In this document: piece after piece, positions 17,266-26,508 of the stretch
Position numbering within the stretch: position 1 is the first letter of the stretch
Layout: each line of letters starts with the position of its first letter
Source: an uncultured Ulvibacter sp.
Lineage (GTDB): Bacteria; Bacteroidota; Bacteroidia; Flavobacteriales; Flavobacteriaceae
Direction of reading: 5' to 3'
DNA: 64,000 nucleotides
Assembly: GCA_938041335.1 (NCBI GenBank)
Contig: CALIAF010000036.1
Location: forward strand, 104,135 to 168,134
Made by a program: the position numbers and the translations under genes
The notes under the pieces: model-generated
Databases searched by the model: none
The model's input: only the letters and a program-made list of their open reading frames with translations
What the model was told of the DNA's origin: nothing

Positions 17266-19806
17266 TAGCAAATCAAACTGTTCAAAATGGTGATTCAAAT
17301 GCTTCCGCTCTATCAAATACCACTCGTATTTATTTAAATCTCCAAATACAATATTCTTTAAAATAGCATCTGGGTTATCCTTGAAAAAAGCTAAATATTT
17401 AAATCGTTCTTCTAAGAATTTCTCTTTTGCTGTTTGCAAATCCGGATATTGTAATGGAGCCAGTGTATTCTTTTCTAATTGCGGAAAATTCGAATTTTGT
17501 GGAAATTTCTTATAATTATACAGACTGTCATGAATTATATCTAGGTACTTATCTGGTGTTGCAATTTCAAAATCCTGAACTTCTCCTGAGGCAATTTTAT
17601 AGGTATACTCTAGATGCTCCAACATATGTTGTGGTGTCATCATTCCCCATTTAGGTTTGCTGTCTTCTGAAATTTTATCCAAACATGTTTGGATCATTTC
17701 ATTGGTCATTTCGGTGAAGACTTCTTGTTTCTTTTCTACCATGGTAAGAATGGTTGCGATACATACTAATGGATCTTCTTTTTCTGCTCCCGCTGGTAAA
17801 ATAGCGTTTGCACTATCTACATTGGCATCAAAAATTTCCACATACCATTTCACAATTCCGCTAGGATGTTCTTGACCCCTACTATCTCGATCCACTTTTT
17901 GCTTGCATGTTAAACGCACATACAAAGTGTCCTTATCATAAATAGGGCGTAAGAATCTAATTTCTTCCAGACCATAATTAGCCGCAACCGGTCCTTTATT
18001 AGGATACACAAATAATCCAGCTGCCATCGAAATGATAAAATACCCATGGGCAGTTCGTTTTTCAAAAATGCTACCGTCTAGACTGGTAGTATCGGTGTGG
18101 GCATAAAAGTGATCCCATGTAATGTTTCCGAAGTTTACAATATCTGTATCTGTAATCGTACGGTTATGTGTTTTTAGAGACATACCAGGCTGGATGTCCT
18201 CCCAATGATATTTAAAAGGATGTTGTGGCGCTTCTGTATACGCAGCCTTTGGTTGGTAGATACCCGTAACTGCTGTCAAGGTTGTTGGACTTCCCTGAAT
18301 CGCACAACGTTGTAAATAATGCTTGACACCACGCATACCGCCCATTTCTTCTCCACCTCCGGCTCTTCCTGGACCACCGTGAATTAATCCAGGTAATGGC
18401 GAACCGTGTCCTGTACTCTGCTTCGCAGATTCTCTATTTAATATTAATATACGTCCGTGATGGCTGGCGGCATTTACTGCATATTCTGTGGCAATTTTAT
18501 CGTCGTTTGTTACAATAGAACTCACCAATGATCCTTTTCCCATCTTCGCTAAAGTGATGGCATCTTCTAAGGTATCATAAGGCATTATCGTGCTTACTGG
18601 ACCAAAAGCTTCCGTCACGTGAGCGTTCTCATTTTTTAACGGACTATCCTCACGCATCAAAATAGGCTTCATAAAAGCACCTTTTTGCGAATCTGCTCCT
18701 ATAGCTTCAAAGTCATTAAAATTTCCGTAGACCATCTCAGCAGTCTTTGCAATCTTAGCTACTTGCTCTTTTACGCTATTACGCTGCGCATCATTTACTA
18801 AACTACCCATTCGTACTTCTCTTAAACGAGGATCACCAATGGTTACTTTATCTAACTGATTTGCTAATGCGATCTGCACATCTTCTATCAAATTTTGTGG
18901 CACGATAATACGACGAATCGCCGTACATTTTTGACCACATTTTGTTGTCATCTCATTACGAACTTCCTTAACAAATAAATCAAATTCTGGTGTTCCTGGC
19001 ACTGCGTCTTTTCCTAATATAGCAGCATTTAAACTATCTGCTTCCATAGTAAATGGTACAGACTCTGCTGTTAATTGCGGATGATTTTTTAGGATACGAC
19101 CTATTTTTGCAGACCCTGTAAACGTAACTACATCTTGCGATATTACCGTGTCTAATATGTTTCTCGCTGTTCCAGAAATGAGTTGTAAAGATCCTTCAGG
19201 TAAAATTCCAGAGGCGATAATTTCTCTAACAACTGCCTCTGTTAAATAAGCTGTTTGCGGTGCTGGCAAAACAACGGCTGGCATTCCTGCCATCCAGTTT
19301 ACCGCACACTTCTCGAGCATTCCCCATACTGGAAAATTAAATGCATTAATATGAACTGCGACACCTTCGCGTGGCACCATGATATGATGCGCCATGAAAC
19401 GACCACCACGAGATAAATCTATGGGATCCCCTTCTACGTGATAGGATTGATTCGGGAATAACTTACGCAAGGATGCATTGGCAAATAGATTTCCAAAACC
19501 TCCTTCTATATCTACCCAGCTATCACGTTTTGTAGCACCGGTGCGGTAACTAATTTCGTAGAATGCTTGTTTTCTTTTGTCAAGATACATAGCGAGACTT
19601 TTCAACATATTTCCACGTTGCTGGAAAGTCATTTTACGTAAGGTATCTCCTTTATCTCTTCCGTATTGTAAGATGGACGGAACGTCTAATCCTTCTACCG
19701 TCGTACTCGTAAAATGTTCGCCTGTAATGGAATCAAAAACGGGAATTCCTTCTCCGTTTCCAGTTTGCCATTGTCCTTGTACGTAATGTTGTGTTTTATC
19801 TCCCAT
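17263..19806 (-). CDS. paaZ: PaaZ bifunctional aldehyde dehydrogenase/enoyl-CoA hydratase with extra C-terminal DUF1569/DinB-like domain
   Basis: 847 aa; ALDH (TFTGSAKIGRIL, TTKCGQKCTAIRR), MaoC-like (ITWDHFYAHTD...FEKRTAHGYFI), then ~155 aa helical tail ending RKHLNHHFEQFDLL. Confidence 0.93.
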   Translation of the reverse strand: MGDKTQHYVQGQWQTGNGEGIPVFDSITGEHFTSTTVEGLDVPSILQYGRDKGDTLRKMTFQQRGNMLKSLAMYLDKRKQAFYEISYRTGATKRDSWVDIEGGFGNLFANASLRKLFPNQSYHVEGDPIDLSRGGRFMAHHIMVPREGVAVHINAFNFPVWGMLEKCAVNWMAGMPAVVLPAPQTAYLTEAVVREIIASGILPEGSLQLISGTARNILDTVISQDVVTFTGSAKIGRILKNHPQLTAESVPFTMEADSLNAAILGKDAVPGTPEFDLFVKEVRNEMTTKCGQKCTAIRRIIVPQNLIEDVQIALANQLDKVTIGDPRLREVRMGSLVNDAQRNSVKEQVAKIAKTAEMVYGNFNDFEAIGADSQKGAFMKPILMREDSPLKNENAHVTEAFGPVSTIMPYDTLEDAITLAKMGKGSLVSSIVTNDDKIATEYAVNAASHHGRILILNRESAKQSTGHGSPLPGLIHGGPGRAGGGEEMGGMRGVKHYLQRCAIQGSPTTLTAVTGIYQPKAAYTEAPQHPFKYHWEDIQPGMSLKTHNRTITDTDIVNFGNITWDHFYAHTDTTSLDGSIFEKRTAHGYFIISMAAGLFVYPNKGPVAANYGLEEIRFLRPIYDKDTLYVRLTCKQKVDRDSRGQEHPSGIVKWYVEIFDANVDSANAILPAGAEKEDPLVCIATILTMVEKKQEVFTEMTNEMIQTCLDKISEDSKPKWGMMTPQHMLEHLEYTYKIASGEVQDFEIATPDKYLDIIHDSLYNYKKFPQNSNFPQLEKNTLAPLQYPDLQTAKEKFLEERFKYLAFFKDNPDAILKNIVFGDLNKYEWYLIERKHLNHHFEQFDLL

Positions 19807-20408
19807 TATGCTCTTATTCGTATCACTTCACCATTCAATTTACCAAAAACAGATTTAACATACCCGTCAACTACTTTACCCATAGGCACTGGTGTGTTGC
19901 CTGGAAAATAGTTTTTATATTTATCAAATGAGTGTTCAACTAAATCTGCTGAGACCACATTTACTCTTTTATAATCTTGTAATTCTAGCGCTACAGCCAT
20001 TACAAAACTTTGAATACCTCCATTTACCATGGCTGCACTTGTTGTCATATCTACAGGCTCATCAGCGAGAATTCCAGTGGTTAATGTAATAGATCCTGCA
20101 TTGTTCAAATAACTTAGTCCAAGACGGACTAAATTTACTTGTCCCATCAATTTACTTTTAATACCAATGTAAAAATCTTCTTCGGAAAGGCTCACGAACT
20201 TGTCCCATTTTGCATCTCCTGCTACATTAATAATAGCATCAACTTTACCAACGTTCATTAACATTTCTGCTATGGACTCTGAAGATGAAATATCTACCGT
20301 TACATCACCAGAGTTTCTTCCCGCAATGACTAATTCGTTATCATCTTTTAGTCTATCAACTATGGTTTTACCAATCGTACCGTTTCCTCCAATTACTAAG
20401 ATTTTCAT
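19806..20408 (-). CDS. Short-chain dehydrogenase/reductase
   Basis: 200 aa; N-terminal KILVIGGNGTIGKTIVDRL Rossmann motif, INVAGDAKWDKF. Confidence 0.85.
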   Translation of the reverse strand: MKILVIGGNGTIGKTIVDRLKDDNELVIAGRNSGDVTVDISSSESIAEMLMNVGKVDAIINVAGDAKWDKFVSLSEEDFYIGIKSKLMGQVNLVRLGLSYLNNAGSITLTTGILADEPVDMTTSAAMVNGGIQSFVMAVALELQDYKRVNVVSADLVEHSFDKYKNYFPGNTPVPMGKVVDGYVKSVFGKLNGEVIRIRA

Positions 20409-20426
20409 ATTTTAAAGATTTATATT

Positions 20427-21638
20427 TTAAAGATTCACATTTTCAATAATTGCAGCATAGCCTTGTCCAACTCCTATGCACATAGTCACTAGTGCGTATC
20501 GTTTTCCTTTTTCTTGTAACTCTAAAGCCGCAGAATAGGCAATACGAGTTCCTGTTACCCCAAGTGGGTGGCCTATTGCGATAGAACCTCCATTCGGGTT
20601 AATACGTGCATCATCATCTTTTAATCCCCATGCTCTAATGCAAGCTAATGCTTGCGATGCGAAGGCTTCATTAAGCTCAATCACATCCATATCTTCCATT
20701 TTCAATCCTGCTTTTTCTAGCGCTTTATTAGAAGCTTTTACAGGGCCAATTCCCATAATACGAGGCTCTACTCCTACTACGGCAGAGGATACGATTCTTG
20801 CTAATGGCCTAAGGTTGTATTTCTTTACTGCGTCTTCACTTGCTATGATGGTCGCTGCTGCTCCATCATTCAATCCTGAGGCATTACCAGCGGTAACGCT
20901 TCCACCTTCTTTTTTGAAGGCTGGGCGTAATTTTGCTAAAATCTCTTTTGTTGTCGTTGGTTTAATAAACTCATCTTGAGCAAATACAATTGGATCTTTT
21001 TTGCGCTGCGGAATTTCGACCGCAACAATTTCTTTTGCTAACCGGCCGTTCTTTTGAGCTTCAGTCGCTTTCATCTGACTATGGTAGGCAAAAGCATCTT
21101 GATCCTCTCTTGAAATGTTGTGCTTTTCCACTAAGTTCTCAGCGGTCACACCCATTCCATCAGTACCGTATAATGTTGCCATTTTTGGATTAACAAAACG
21201 CCATCCAAAAGAAGAATCGTACATTTTGTTATCATTTCCATAGGGAGTAGCACTTTTAGAAATCACCCAAGGTCCGCGTGTCATATTCTCTACACCACCA
21301 GATATAAATACATCGCCATCGCCAGCTTTGATCGCGCGGTTTGCGTGAATAATTGCAGACAATCCACTACTACACAATCTATTTACAGTTTCGCCAGGAA
21401 CGCTGTAGGGTAAACCAGCCAATAGTAAACTCATACGAGCAACATTTCGGTTGTCTTCACCGGCTTGATTTGCACAACCCATAATAACATCGTCGTAGGC
21501 TTCCTTCGGAATATTCGGATTTCTCTTTACGATTTCTGCAATTACTTTTGCGCCCAAATCATCTGTGCGCACGGCACCAAGTGTTCCTCTGTAATTTCCT
21601 ATTGGAGTTCTTACTCCGTCTATGATATATGCTTCCAT
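20427..21638 (-). CDS. paaJ: 3-oxoadipyl-CoA/3-oxo-5,6-dehydrosuberyl-CoA thiolase
   Basis: MEAYIIDGVRTPIGNYRGTLGAVRTDDLGA, NRLCSSGLSAI, NPNGGSIAIGHPLGVTGTRI, MCIGVGQG; thiolase in paa cluster. Confidence 0.92.
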   Translation of the reverse strand: MEAYIIDGVRTPIGNYRGTLGAVRTDDLGAKVIAEIVKRNPNIPKEAYDDVIMGCANQAGEDNRNVARMSLLLAGLPYSVPGETVNRLCSSGLSAIIHANRAIKAGDGDVFISGGVENMTRGPWVISKSATPYGNDNKMYDSSFGWRFVNPKMATLYGTDGMGVTAENLVEKHNISREDQDAFAYHSQMKATEAQKNGRLAKEIVAVEIPQRKKDPIVFAQDEFIKPTTTKEILAKLRPAFKKEGGSVTAGNASGLNDGAAATIIASEDAVKKYNLRPLARIVSSAVVGVEPRIMGIGPVKASNKALEKAGLKMEDMDVIELNEAFASQALACIRAWGLKDDDARINPNGGSIAIGHPLGVTGTRIAYSAALELQEKGKRYALVTMCIGVGQGYAAIIENVNL

Positions 21639-21647
21639 ATTGATTTT

Positions 21648-21779
21648 TGATTGGAGATTAACGATTGTTGATTTTTGAACTTTCGTCACTCCATTAATTT
21701 AATTCTTATATTTTCTTCTAGAAGAATGAGACGTTTTTAAATCAAAAATCTTCAATCCACAATCTTCAATCGTTAATCT
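21648..21779. repeat. AATC-type inverted-repeat element (copy b)
   Basis: Left arm tgattggagattaacgattgt (21648-21668), identical to the 21-nt arm at 23417; right arm atcaaaaatcttcaatccacaatcttcaatcgttaatc. Confidence 0.85.
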
Positions 21780-22189
21780 TACGCCCAATCTTTACTTGTT
21801 CTATACACGACACCTTTAAATAGTGCTACTAAATCATCGCCTCGCTTCACCTCAACGATATTAAAACCAACTTTCGTTTTTAGTACATCTACTGTTGCCG
21901 CTGCTGTGATATAATCGCCTTCGTTTAATGCTTCAATGTGGTTAATGCTCGTCTCTATTGAAACTGCGTACTTACCGTGCGTATTTGCTGTAAATCCGAA
22001 CGCAGTATCTGCAAGACTATAGCTTATACCGCCATGAGCTTTGTCCATACTATTCAACATTTCTTTTCGAATAGTCATCCCCACTTTCACCTTCCCGATT
22101 TCGCATTCAAGAATTTCTATTCCTAACCAAGTACTATAGGCATCTTGGCTTAACATTTTATACGGAATTTTTGTTCCTTCTAGCTCCAT
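21779..22189 (-). CDS. paaI: Hotdog-fold hydroxyphenylacetyl-CoA thioesterase
   Basis: 136 aa; KEMLNSMDKAHGGISYSLADTAFGFTANTHG. Confidence 0.9.
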   Translation of the reverse strand: MELEGTKIPYKMLSQDAYSTWLGIEILECEIGKVKVGMTIRKEMLNSMDKAHGGISYSLADTAFGFTANTHGKYAVSIETSINHIEALNEGDYITAAATVDVLKTKVGFNIVEVKRGDDLVALFKGVVYRTSKDWA

Positions 22190-23388
22190 TAAAAAAAGGT
22201 TTTATGCTCTCTATTCATTCTTCTCAACAAAGGACTGCATCGATATCTATCTTCTCTGTATTCATCATACAGAGCATCCAGCGCATTTACACACGCTTCA
22301 ATTCCTAGTTCATCTGCCCAAGTCAATAACCCTTTTGGGTAATTCACTCCCTTTGTCATAGCATTGTCTATATCTTCTGCACTAGCGATGTTTAAAAACA
22401 AAGCGTCTGCAGCTTCGTTAATCAGCATCACTATGATTCTATTTTTTATACTTTCTAATAAATTTACATCTGTAGCTGGTTCAGGTTTTACTGCACCTTC
22501 AGAATAATCGTAATATCCTTTCCCTGACTTTCTTCCTAAATACCCAGCTTCCGCAAAGCGTTTTTGAGTAAAGGCTGGCTTATATCTTGGATCAAAATAG
22601 AAAGCTGTAAAAACAGTTTCTGTCACCGTATAATTAACATCGTTCCCTATAAAATCCATTAACTCAAAGGGTCCCATCCTAAAACCTCCAACCGACTTCA
22701 TTGCGTGGTCAATTGTCACAAAATCTGCAATACCTTCTTCATAAATGCGCAATGCCTCGCCATAAAATGGTCTTGCAACTCTGTTTACAATAAAACCTGG
22801 GGTATCCTTAGCCACCGCCACTACTTTCTTCCAACTCTTTATGGTTTCTTCTGAAATATTAAGCACGGCAGCACTTGTCTGAATTGCGGGAATCACCTCC
22901 ACTAATTTCATTAAGGGTGCAGGATTAAAAAAGTGAATCCCAACACAACGTTCCGGTTTTTTTAAGGACGATGCTATGGATGCTATGGAAAGTGATGACG
23001 TGTTTGAGGCAATAATACAGTCATCAGAAACATAGCCTTCTAATTCCTGAAACACCTTTTTCTTAATGTCAAGGTTTTCAACTATTGCCTCTATCGTCAT
23101 ATTGCTATTTGACAATGATTCTAAAGAATTTACATAGCTAATACCATCCTGAATTCGAGTTTTCTCTTCAGGAGTGATTCTCCCTTTCTCCACCAAGCGG
23201 CTCATTATTTTTTCTAGTGCAGCTTTTGCTTTGTCCAGTGCTTCCTGATTTAAATCAAAAAGCTTTACTGTACAACCCGCTGTGGATGCAACTTGTGCAA
23301 TACCAGAACCCATTGTTCCAGCGCCGATGATTCCAATAAATTTGATTGGAGATTGCGGATTGTCGATTTTTGATTGTTGAGCTGTCAT
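22189..23388 (-). CDS. paaH: 3-hydroxyacyl-CoA dehydrogenase PaaH-like
   Basis: FIGIIGAGTMGSGIAQVASTAG, SNTSSLSIASIA, GIHFFNPAPLMKLVEVI, GFIVNRVARP. Confidence 0.92.
   Translation of the reverse strand: MTAQQSKIDNPQSPIKFIGIIGAGTMGSGIAQVASTAGCTVKLFDLNQEALDKAKAALEKIMSRLVEKGRITPEEKTRIQDGISYVNSLESLSNSNMTIEAIVENLDIKKKVFQELEGYVSDDCIIASNTSSLSIASIASSLKKPERCVGIHFFNPAPLMKLVEVIPAIQTSAAVLNISEETIKSWKKVVAVAKDTPGFIVNRVARPFYGEALRIYEEGIADFVTIDHAMKSVGGFRMGPFELMDFIGNDVNYTVTETVFTAFYFDPRYKPAFTQKRFAEAGYLGRKSGKGYYDYSEGAVKPEPATDVNLLESIKNRIIVMLINEAADALFLNIASAEDIDNAMTKGVNYPKGLLTWADELGIEACVNALDALYDEYREDRYRCSPLLRRMNREHKTFF
23343..23380. repeat. AATC-type element arm (copy c) inside the 5' end of paaH
   Basis: tgattggagattgcggattgtcgatttttgattgttga; encodes the N-terminal SKIDNPQSPI. 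Confidence 0.75.
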
Positions 23389-23416
23389 TTGCGAATAGAT
23401 TGTTAATTTGTCATTT

Positions 23417-23437
23417 TGATTGGAGATTAACGATTGT
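23417..23437 (+). repeat. 21-nt perfect terminal inverted repeat, left arm, of four-helix gene element
   Basis: tgattggagattaacgattgt; exact reverse complement at 23839-23859. Confidence 0.93.
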
Positions 23438-23813
23438 CGATTGCTGATTTTTGAACTATTAATTTATTTGAGGCAGTTTTAATACTTGCTACAAAAATAG
23501 AAATGAGTTGATTGTTTTCATCTATCAATCTATCCAATTCATCGACCTTCGTAATTAATTTCGCGCCCTTTTGAATTTTCATATTAACGTGAGATTCCCG
23601 TAATTCTTTTAAACTAATTTTCATTTTATGTAAAAAATCTTTGGTTGATTCTCCACTTCTTGCTTCTCCATAATTTAAAGCAACAGATGTACTTGACCTA
23701 ATTAGTTGTTTTGTTAAGTGCTCAGTTGCAAAAGATTTGTCCATACTTTTACAAAGCAATATAACATCGACCGCAAATTGGATTAAACGCTCTTCTAACT
23801 GATTAGGTTTCAT
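23427..23813 (-). CDS. Four-helix-bundle protein (S23/IVP family), embedded in an inverted-repeat element
   Basis: FAVDVILLCKSM...LTKQLIRSSTSVALNYGEARSGESTKDFLHKMKISLKELRESHVNMKI; C-terminal VQKSAIDNR encoded by the repeat arm. Confidence 0.87.
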   Translation of the reverse strand: MKPNQLEERLIQFAVDVILLCKSMDKSFATEHLTKQLIRSSTSVALNYGEARSGESTKDFLHKMKISLKELRESHVNMKIQKGAKLITKVDELDRLIDENNQLISIFVASIKTASNKLIVQKSAIDNR

Positions 23814-23838
23814 ATTCTTTTTTTTAACTCAAAAATCA

Positions 23839-23859
23839 ACAATCGTTAATCTCCAATCA
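23839..23859 (-). repeat. 21-nt perfect terminal inverted repeat, right arm
   Basis: acaatcgttaatctccaatca. Confidence 0.93.
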
Positions 23860-23868
23860 TTAATCATT

Positions 23869-24651
23869 TTACTTTCCCTTAAAAACGGGTTTTCTTTTAT
23901 TTACAAATGCATCCACTCCTTCTGCATAATCTCCTGTTGAAGCTGATTCTATTTGTAATTTACTTTCTAAAACAAGCTGCTCTTCAAGATTGTTAGTCAT
24001 AGATTCGTTCAAGAGACGCTTGGTTAAACCTAGCGCTTTTGTTGGCATACTAGCCATTTTTAATGCAGTTGCAAGTACTTCATCCATTAACGTTTCCGAA
24101 GAAACAACACTATAGATCATACCCATTTGTTCTGCTTTCTCTGCAGAAATTTTATCTCCTAACATCATAAGTGCAGACGCTTTTCCGAAGCCAATTAAAC
24201 GCGGCAAAAAGAACGTCCCAGCACTATCTGGAATTAACCCAATTTTGCTGAATGCCTGTATAAAGCTTGCCTTATCACTTGCAATCACCACATCACAAGC
24301 TAATGCAATATTTGCTCCTGCTCCCGCTGCTACGCCGTTTACTCCACAAATGATTGGTTTCTCAATGGATCGCAATCTTTTTACAATTGGGTTATAATGA
24401 TCGTCTAATATTTTTTTGAAACCTGGGTTTAATTCAGGGTCAGTAATCTCACCAATGTCTTGTCCAGCACAAAATGCTCTCCCGCTTCCAGTGATGACAA
24501 TCGCTCTCACTAGCGCGTCGTCCGCACAAGCGTCTAATTCATCTTGAAGCAATAATGCCATCTCACGATTAAAGCTATTAAAAACTTCGGGACGGTTTAA
24601 AGTTAGGGTGGCTACGCCGTTATTGATTTCTTTTGTTATTGGTTTTGTCAT
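23869..24651 (-). CDS. paaG: 1,2-epoxyphenylacetyl-CoA isomerase PaaG-like
   Basis: Crotonase; GSGRAFCAGQDIGEI, NGVAAGAGANIALACDVVIAS, GLIPDSAGTFFLPRLIG. Confidence 0.9.
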   Translation of the reverse strand: MTKPITKEINNGVATLTLNRPEVFNSFNREMALLLQDELDACADDALVRAIVITGSGRAFCAGQDIGEITDPELNPGFKKILDDHYNPIVKRLRSIEKPIICGVNGVAAGAGANIALACDVVIASDKASFIQAFSKIGLIPDSAGTFFLPRLIGFGKASALMMLGDKISAEKAEQMGMIYSVVSSETLMDEVLATALKMASMPTKALGLTKRLLNESMTNNLEEQLVLESKLQIESASTGDYAEGVDAFVNKRKPVFKGK

Positions 24652-24685
24652 CTTTTATTATTTATCGCTTTTCTTGAAAGCGGCA

Positions 24686-24700
24686 CCGCAACAAGTGCGG
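24686..24700. repeat. CCGCA-ACAAG-TGCGG palindrome, same family as those flanking the GIY-YIG gene
   Basis: caccgcaacaagtgcggcacgacattttgttgttttttat, near-identical to 16773-16806 region. Confidence 0.8.
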
Positions 24701-24719
24701 CACGACATTTTGTTGTTTT

Positions 24720-25220
24720 TTATTTAAGGCACTTAAAATAATCAAAAGGTTCTAGACAGTCATCACATTTAAACAATGCCTTGCACGCCGTAGACCCAAA
24801 CTGACTTACTAATTGTGTATTTGTACTTTTACATTGTGGGCAAATAACTTTTTTTGCATTGCCCAATAAAACATCTTTATCTGCACTTTCTGATAATGGT
24901 CTTGCAATCCCGTAAGCTTCCATTTTTTGCAATCCTGCTTCGCTTATCCAATCTGTACTCCAAGCCGGACTTAACACAAGTTCTACCTCGACCTTCTTCC
25001 CTATTTTATTAAAGGCAATTTTTAAATCATCTCCAATTACGTCCATTGCAGGACAGCCACTATATGTTGGGGTTAATTTTACTTTAATTACTCCATCCAC
25101 CTCTATAGCTTGACGTATCACGCCCAGATCTAGCACCGACAATACAGGAATTTCCGGATCACTTACTTCTTCCAAAAAAGGAATTAGATGTTGGTCAATA
25201 TTAGCTCCAGCGGTAATCAT
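24720..25220 (-). CDS. paaD: Phenylacetyl-CoA epoxidase assembly protein PaaD
   Basis: DUF59/MIP18 domain (EEVSDPEIPVLSVLDLGVIR, TPTYSGCPAMDVI) and C-terminal CPQCKSTNTQLVSQFGSTACKALFKCDDCLEPFDYFKC. Confidence 0.95.
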   Translation of the reverse strand: MITAGANIDQHLIPFLEEVSDPEIPVLSVLDLGVIRQAIEVDGVIKVKLTPTYSGCPAMDVIGDDLKIAFNKIGKKVEVELVLSPAWSTDWISEAGLQKMEAYGIARPLSESADKDVLLGNAKKVICPQCKSTNTQLVSQFGSTACKALFKCDDCLEPFDYFKCLK

Positions 25221-25221
25221 C

Positions 25222-25977
25222 TTACCACTCCATATTAGGATAGGTGCGTTGCATATATTGCAAGTCTGCCAATAAGTAGCCCATATGCTCGCTATGTATT
25301 CCTTTTTTACCACCTCTGGTAAAGTATTTACTTTCAGGTACTGTTAGATCTGCTTCTGCTAAAAGCTGCGAAACCTCTTTATAATACCCCTCTTTTAATT
25401 TTGAAACATCTACTCCAACACCTTCGCTCACCATGGCTTTATCAGCCTCAGTCATATCAAACAACTCATCTGTATACGTCCATAAATCATCAATTGCCTC
25501 TTGCATTTTCGCTTTACTCTCTTCTGTACCATCACCTAAACGTTTTACCCAGTCTCCTGAGAATCGTTTATGATAGCTCACTTCCTTAATTCCTTTTTTT
25601 GCGATTGCGGCAAGTGTTTCGTCTTTGCTATTTAGCATGTCATTCATAAATAACAAGTGAAATACATCAAACAAATATTGACGCCCCATTACGTATCCAA
25701 AATGATCGTTTGGCTGCTCTACTAATAACACATTTTTGTATTCTCTTTCCAATCGCAGAAATGCAAGATCGTCTTCCGTTTTGCCTTCTCCTTGAACCTT
25801 TGCTGCGTACTGATAGTAGTTTCTGCACTGTCCAATTAAATCGAGTGATATGTTTGTCCCTGCTATGTCTGTTTCGAGTGTCGGGCCGTGACCACATAAT
25901 TCTCCAAGGCGTTGGCCTAGAATAAGTGAATTATCGGCAATCGAAAGTATATAATTATATAGATTGTTCTGTTTCAT
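25222..25977 (-). CDS. paaC: Phenylacetyl-CoA epoxidase subunit PaaC
   Basis: 251 aa; DNSLILGQRLGELCGHGPTLETDIAGTNISLDLIGQ; order paaABCD. Confidence 0.95.
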   Translation of the reverse strand: MKQNNLYNYILSIADNSLILGQRLGELCGHGPTLETDIAGTNISLDLIGQCRNYYQYAAKVQGEGKTEDDLAFLRLEREYKNVLLVEQPNDHFGYVMGRQYLFDVFHLLFMNDMLNSKDETLAAIAKKGIKEVSYHKRFSGDWVKRLGDGTEESKAKMQEAIDDLWTYTDELFDMTEADKAMVSEGVGVDVSKLKEGYYKEVSQLLAEADLTVPESKYFTRGGKKGIHSEHMGYLLADLQYMQRTYPNMEW

Positions 25978-25995
25978 TTTAACTTTGTCTTTTTG

Positions 25996-26017
25996 TTGCT
26001 CTTCGACTGCGCTCAGA
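25996..26017. repeat. Flavobacterial TTCGACTGCGCTCAG-type repeat between paaB and paaC
   Basis: ctcttcgactgcgctcagagtgaca; related copies at 36119-36190. Confidence 0.75.
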
Positions 26018-26032
26018 GTGACATTGTGGTAA

Positions 26033-26118
26033 AAATTGGAGATTGGAAACTAAAGAATTGCGATTTTTGAACTATTCGTTCTCCAATCAAAAATCTACAA
26101 TCTACAATCGTTAATCTT
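26033..26118. repeat. AATC-type inverted-repeat element (copy e)
   Basis: attggagattgg...gcgatttttgaactattcg...ctccaatcaaaaatctacaatctacaatcgttaatc. Confidence 0.8.
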
Positions 26119-26403
26119 TTACATATGCTTGACCTCATCTGGCAAATCGTAAAACGTTGGATGACGGTATACTTTATCTTGTGCTGGCTCAAAAAGTTCA
26201 CCATTATGTTCAGGATTGCTAGCTGTAATATCTTTGCTTTCAACCACCCAAATACTTACACCTTCGCTTCTTCTAGTGTATACATCTCGCGCATTTACTA
26301 GCGCCATTTCTGCATCTGCAGCGTGAAGACTACCAAAGTGTCTATGCTCTAATCCGTTTTTACTTCTAACGAAGATTTCCCAAAGGGGCCAGTTTTTTGA
26401 CAT
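26119..26403 (-). CDS. paaB: Phenylacetyl-CoA epoxidase subunit PaaB
   Basis: 94 aa; WPLWEIFVRSKNGLEHRHFGSLHAADAEMALVNARDVYTRR. Confidence 0.96.
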   Translation of the reverse strand: MSKNWPLWEIFVRSKNGLEHRHFGSLHAADAEMALVNARDVYTRRSEGVSIWVVESKDITASNPEHNGELFEPAQDKVYRHPTFYDLPDEVKHM

Positions 26404-26508
26404 ATCTTAATGTGTTAGACCTAAGACCGCTTCGCTAAACGACGTAAGATGAGATGACTAAAAATATTTAGTCCTATGTCTTAAGTCCTTTTCAGTCCTA
26501 TGTCAAAT

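Noticed and set aside
20409-20426. Short tandem duplication tattttaaagattt between the SDR and thiolase genes
   Set aside because: Too short and AT-rich to distinguish from chance; no conserved structure.
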